A DNA stretch of 23,592 bases from a bacterium (lineage in GTDB: Bacteria > Patescibacteriota > Microgenomatia > UBA1400 > PJMF01), in assembly GCA_900299155.1 (NCBI GenBank), contig OMIS01000053.1, positions 1 to 23,592 of the forward strand, given 5' to 3'. The position numbers were made by a program, and so were the translations under genes. Position 1 is the stretch's first letter, and every line of letters begins with the position of its first letter. Shown here one piece after another: positions 21,690 through 23,592 of this stretch. The notes beneath the pieces were generated by a model. It made no database searches. It saw nothing but the letters and a program-made list of their open reading frames with translations, and was not told where the DNA came from.

Positions 21690-23474
21690 ATGCGCTCTTT
21701 TCTGGTCAATACTGCCCGAGTTTTGTTTGTAGTTCTCATCCTTGGAATAAGTGTTTTCTCATTGGTAAAGCAACCAAAAATTACTTATTTACTTTCCCAG
21801 CCCGCACTCGCACTAGATGAAATCGAATCACTACAAAAAGAAATTGACGAGTTAGAAAAACTGAAAAAATTCTCTGAAGATGCCACCAAGCCTCTAGAAA
21901 AAGAAGTCACTACGCTTGATAGCAGAATCAAGAATGCCCAGGCAGGAATTGTGAAGGCACGAAATGATGCAAAAGTACTTTCTGCAGATATTGATAAACG
22001 TGAAGGTGAGCTTGCGGTGTACTACACACTCCTTGCTGAGCGTGTGCGCAGTCAGTACAAACAAATGCGGATTGTCACTCCCTTGCTGGTGGCTTTCTCA
22101 AGTAAAGATGCTTCTGATCTAGAAAAAGGCCTTATGTACCACACAAATGTCCGTGAGAAAAATCAGGCGTTGATCGATACTGTGGCGAAAGATATTTCTC
22201 AGTTAGAGGCAGATAAAAAAGCACTCGAGGAGCGGCAAGTGGTGCTGGCTAATTTGCAAAAGCAGCTCGATGCACAGTCTGAATTTTTCAAAGGCGAAAT
22301 CTCTAAAGCTAAGTCATATCAAAAAGAATTAAGTGGAAAGATCGCCGCATTAAGTGCTAAACAGCAGGCTATTTTGTCTGCTCGTTCTGGTACATCCATC
22401 ACTTCTGTGGGAGAAGTGCCGCTTGCAGATGATTTTAATGCGTCTATCGGTTTTAAGGATCAAGCACCGAGTAACTCATTCGCTGTTTTTAGTTTTGGAG
22501 CATATACACATCGTAATGGCATGAGTCAGTATGGTGCCAAAGCTCGGGCTGATGCAGGACAGTCTGTAGAAGATATTTTGAAAGCATATTACCCTGATGC
22601 CACAATTAAAAAAGATTATGGTGAAATGGGTGAAATTGATGTACAAGGTTTTGGCAAAATGTCATTTGAAGATAGATATTTGCAAGGAATTTACGAAATG
22701 CCAGGCAGTTGGCATATCAATGCTTTGAAAGCACAAGCGATTGCAGCGCGTACCTTTGCCATCAAATATACAGGTAATGGCGGCAAAGCCATCTGCACTA
22801 CGGAAGCTTGTCAGGTGTTCAAAAATAGCAAAAAGGGTGGGGATTGGGAGAAAGCAGTCAACGATACAAAAGGCTGGGTTCTGGTGGATGGTGGGGGAAA
22901 TCCAGTATCTACGCAGTATGCTTCCACTCATGGAGGTTTTTCTAACACAAGTGGCTGGGATACAACGGATAAAAATGGCAGTGGTGATTGGTCAAATCGT
23001 GCCTATGAAAGTATCGCCAAGAGTCCGTGGTTTTATAAATCTTGGTATCGCAATGGATATTCTAGTAGCGGGGCAAACTGTGGGCGTAATCACCCGTGGA
23101 TGTCTCAAGAAGAAATGGCAGATATCATAAATGCGTGGATTGTTCGCAAAGATCCAAAAGGAGCAGATACAGATCGGATTGTGCCTATCACGATCAACAC
23201 TTGCAATGTGGGTCGTGGCAGCGGCAATCCATATTCCATGGAAGAACTGCGTAGTTTTGCCAATAATTCTGGCGGAGCAGTAACGAGCATTTCTGATGTC
23301 AGTGTTTCTCATTCAACTAGTGGGCAAACGGCAACGGTGACATTTCAGACCAATCGTGGCACCATTTCTATCCCTGGAAGTGAGTTTAAGTCTACGTTTA
23401 ATATCCGCGCCCCGGGGTATTTGCGGATCCCACAGAGCAGCTTTGCATTCTTTAATGTGGAGTTTAAGAGGTAA
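21690..23474 (+). CDS. Coiled-coil plus SpoIID-like peptidoglycan lytic transglycosylase
   Basis: The protein has 594 residues from the ATG at 21690. The frame is open further upstream, but that part overlaps the divergent adhesin gene, and 21690 starts a signal peptide/anchor (M-R-S-F..., core about 10-28). Residues about 42-230 are a long coiled coil of PcsB/EnvC type (L-L-A-E-R-V-R-S-Q-Y-K near 114-124). Residues about 265-520 are a SpoIID/LytB domain: G-M-S-Q-Y-G-A at 277-283, Y-L-Q-G-I-Y-E-M-P with catalytic E336, A-L-K-A-Q-A-I-A-A-R-T at 345-355, C369/C374 and S-T-H-G-G at 412-416. SpoIID cuts glycan strands lacking stem peptides. The coil could control its activity, as in divisome hydrolases. 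It may open the wall for division or for the surface apparatus encoded next to it. Confidence 0.85.
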   Translation: MRSFLVNTARVLFVVLILGISVFSLVKQPKITYLLSQPALALDEIESLQKEIDELEKLKKFSEDATKPLEKEVTTLDSRIKNAQAGIVKARNDAKVLSADIDKREGELAVYYTLLAERVRSQYKQMRIVTPLLVAFSSKDASDLEKGLMYHTNVREKNQALIDTVAKDISQLEADKKALEERQVVLANLQKQLDAQSEFFKGEISKAKSYQKELSGKIAALSAKQQAILSARSGTSITSVGEVPLADDFNASIGFKDQAPSNSFAVFSFGAYTHRNGMSQYGAKARADAGQSVEDILKAYYPDATIKKDYGEMGEIDVQGFGKMSFEDRYLQGIYEMPGSWHINALKAQAIAARTFAIKYTGNGGKAICTTEACQVFKNSKKGGDWEKAVNDTKGWVLVDGGGNPVSTQYASTHGGFSNTSGWDTTDKNGSGDWSNRAYESIAKSPWFYKSWYRNGYSSSGANCGRNHPWMSQEEMADIINAWIVRKDPKGADTDRIVPITINTCNVGRGSGNPYSMEELRSFANNSGGAVTSISDVSVSHSTSGQTATVTFQTNRGTISIPGSEFKSTFNIRAPGYLRIPQSSFAFFNVEFKR

Positions 23475-23480
23475 ATGAAG

Positions 23481-23592
23481 TTAATTATAGAGTAATTCTA
23501 TTAATTCATTGCAGATTTCTGGAAGTTTTTGTTCTAGTGTGAGTCCTTCATCTGCATTCTGCTGCTGAAAATCTTTTGTATTATCCTCAGAC
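23481..23592 (-). CDS. C-terminus of an unknown acidic protein (5' end outside window)
   Basis: The last 36 codons of a minus-strand frame end at the TAA at 23481-23483. The fragment is acidic and Gln/Glu/Leu-rich (ends E-L-I-E-L-L-Y-N) and contains no motif. It converges with the SpoIID gene 6 bp away. An AT-rich hairpin (TTAATT-ATAGA, loop, TCTAT-TAATT) spans its stop codon and may act as a shared terminator. Confidence 0.5.
   Translation of the reverse strand, partial: SEDNTKDFQQQNADEGLTLEQKLPEICNELIELLYN

Noticed and set aside
1..23592. Search for tRNA, rRNA, insertion sequences, transposase or integrase genes.
   Set aside because: No T-loop/anticodon patterns, rRNA signatures, transposase motifs or terminal inverted repeats with target duplications were seen by eye.

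Overview
The window looks like a piece of a Candidate Phyla Radiation (Patescibacteria) chromosome, most likely Microgenomates-like. This placement is inferred from gene content (many two-helix T4SS-type pilins, very large secreted proteins of unknown type, an isopentenyl phosphate kinase), from compact operons with few Shine-Dalgarno sites, and from an AT-rich composition. No rRNA, tRNA or taxonomic marker in the window confirms it. The standard code fits. All 25 genes whose stop is visible end in TAA or TAG, none in TGA.

Layout. (1) 1-3378, plus: the 3' part of a giant AT-rich protein of unknown function. (2) 3450-5189, minus: a VirB6/TrbL-like polytopic membrane protein. (3) 5310-6278, plus: a DHH-family phosphoesterase that seems to have lost its catalytic residues. 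(4) 6369-10004, minus: a secreted 1211-residue protein with a GH5-like barrel at its N-terminus and a lytic transglycosylase domain at its C-terminus. (5) 10080-15050, minus: ten consecutive small genes, each encoding the same two-helix hairpin with a polar loop (typically W-I-T-S-G-G-D-x-G-K...A-R), i.e. VirB2/TrbC-like T4SS pilins. Two of them are a recent tandem duplication, and the second member has its own promoter, strong ribosome binding site and intrinsic terminator. (6) 15096-16176, plus: an ECF sigma factor followed by two small membrane proteins; its promoter overlaps that of the pilin array. (7) 16463-19092, plus: an isoprenoid operon of Idi, a Nudix hydrolase, isopentenyl phosphate kinase and undecaprenyl diphosphate synthase. 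(8) 19274-21556, minus: two secreted proteins with adhesin-like ectodomains (Cys-rich repeats; Ig-like) that end in the same pilin-type hairpin. (9) 21690-23474, plus: a coiled-coil/SpoIID peptidoglycan lytic enzyme. (10) 23481-23592, minus: the C-terminus of an unknown acidic protein.

How it may work together (inference): VirB6-like channel protein, VirB1-like transglycosylase, a large set of VirB2-like pilins, pilin-tailed adhesins and a SpoIID enzyme look like the envelope part of a T4SS-like pilus or attachment apparatus, with the divergent ECF sigma operon as a candidate regulator. The ATPases (VirB4/VirB11) and core proteins (VirB8-10) are not in the window. The isoprenoid operon supplies the undecaprenyl carrier for wall synthesis and may be only a neighbour.
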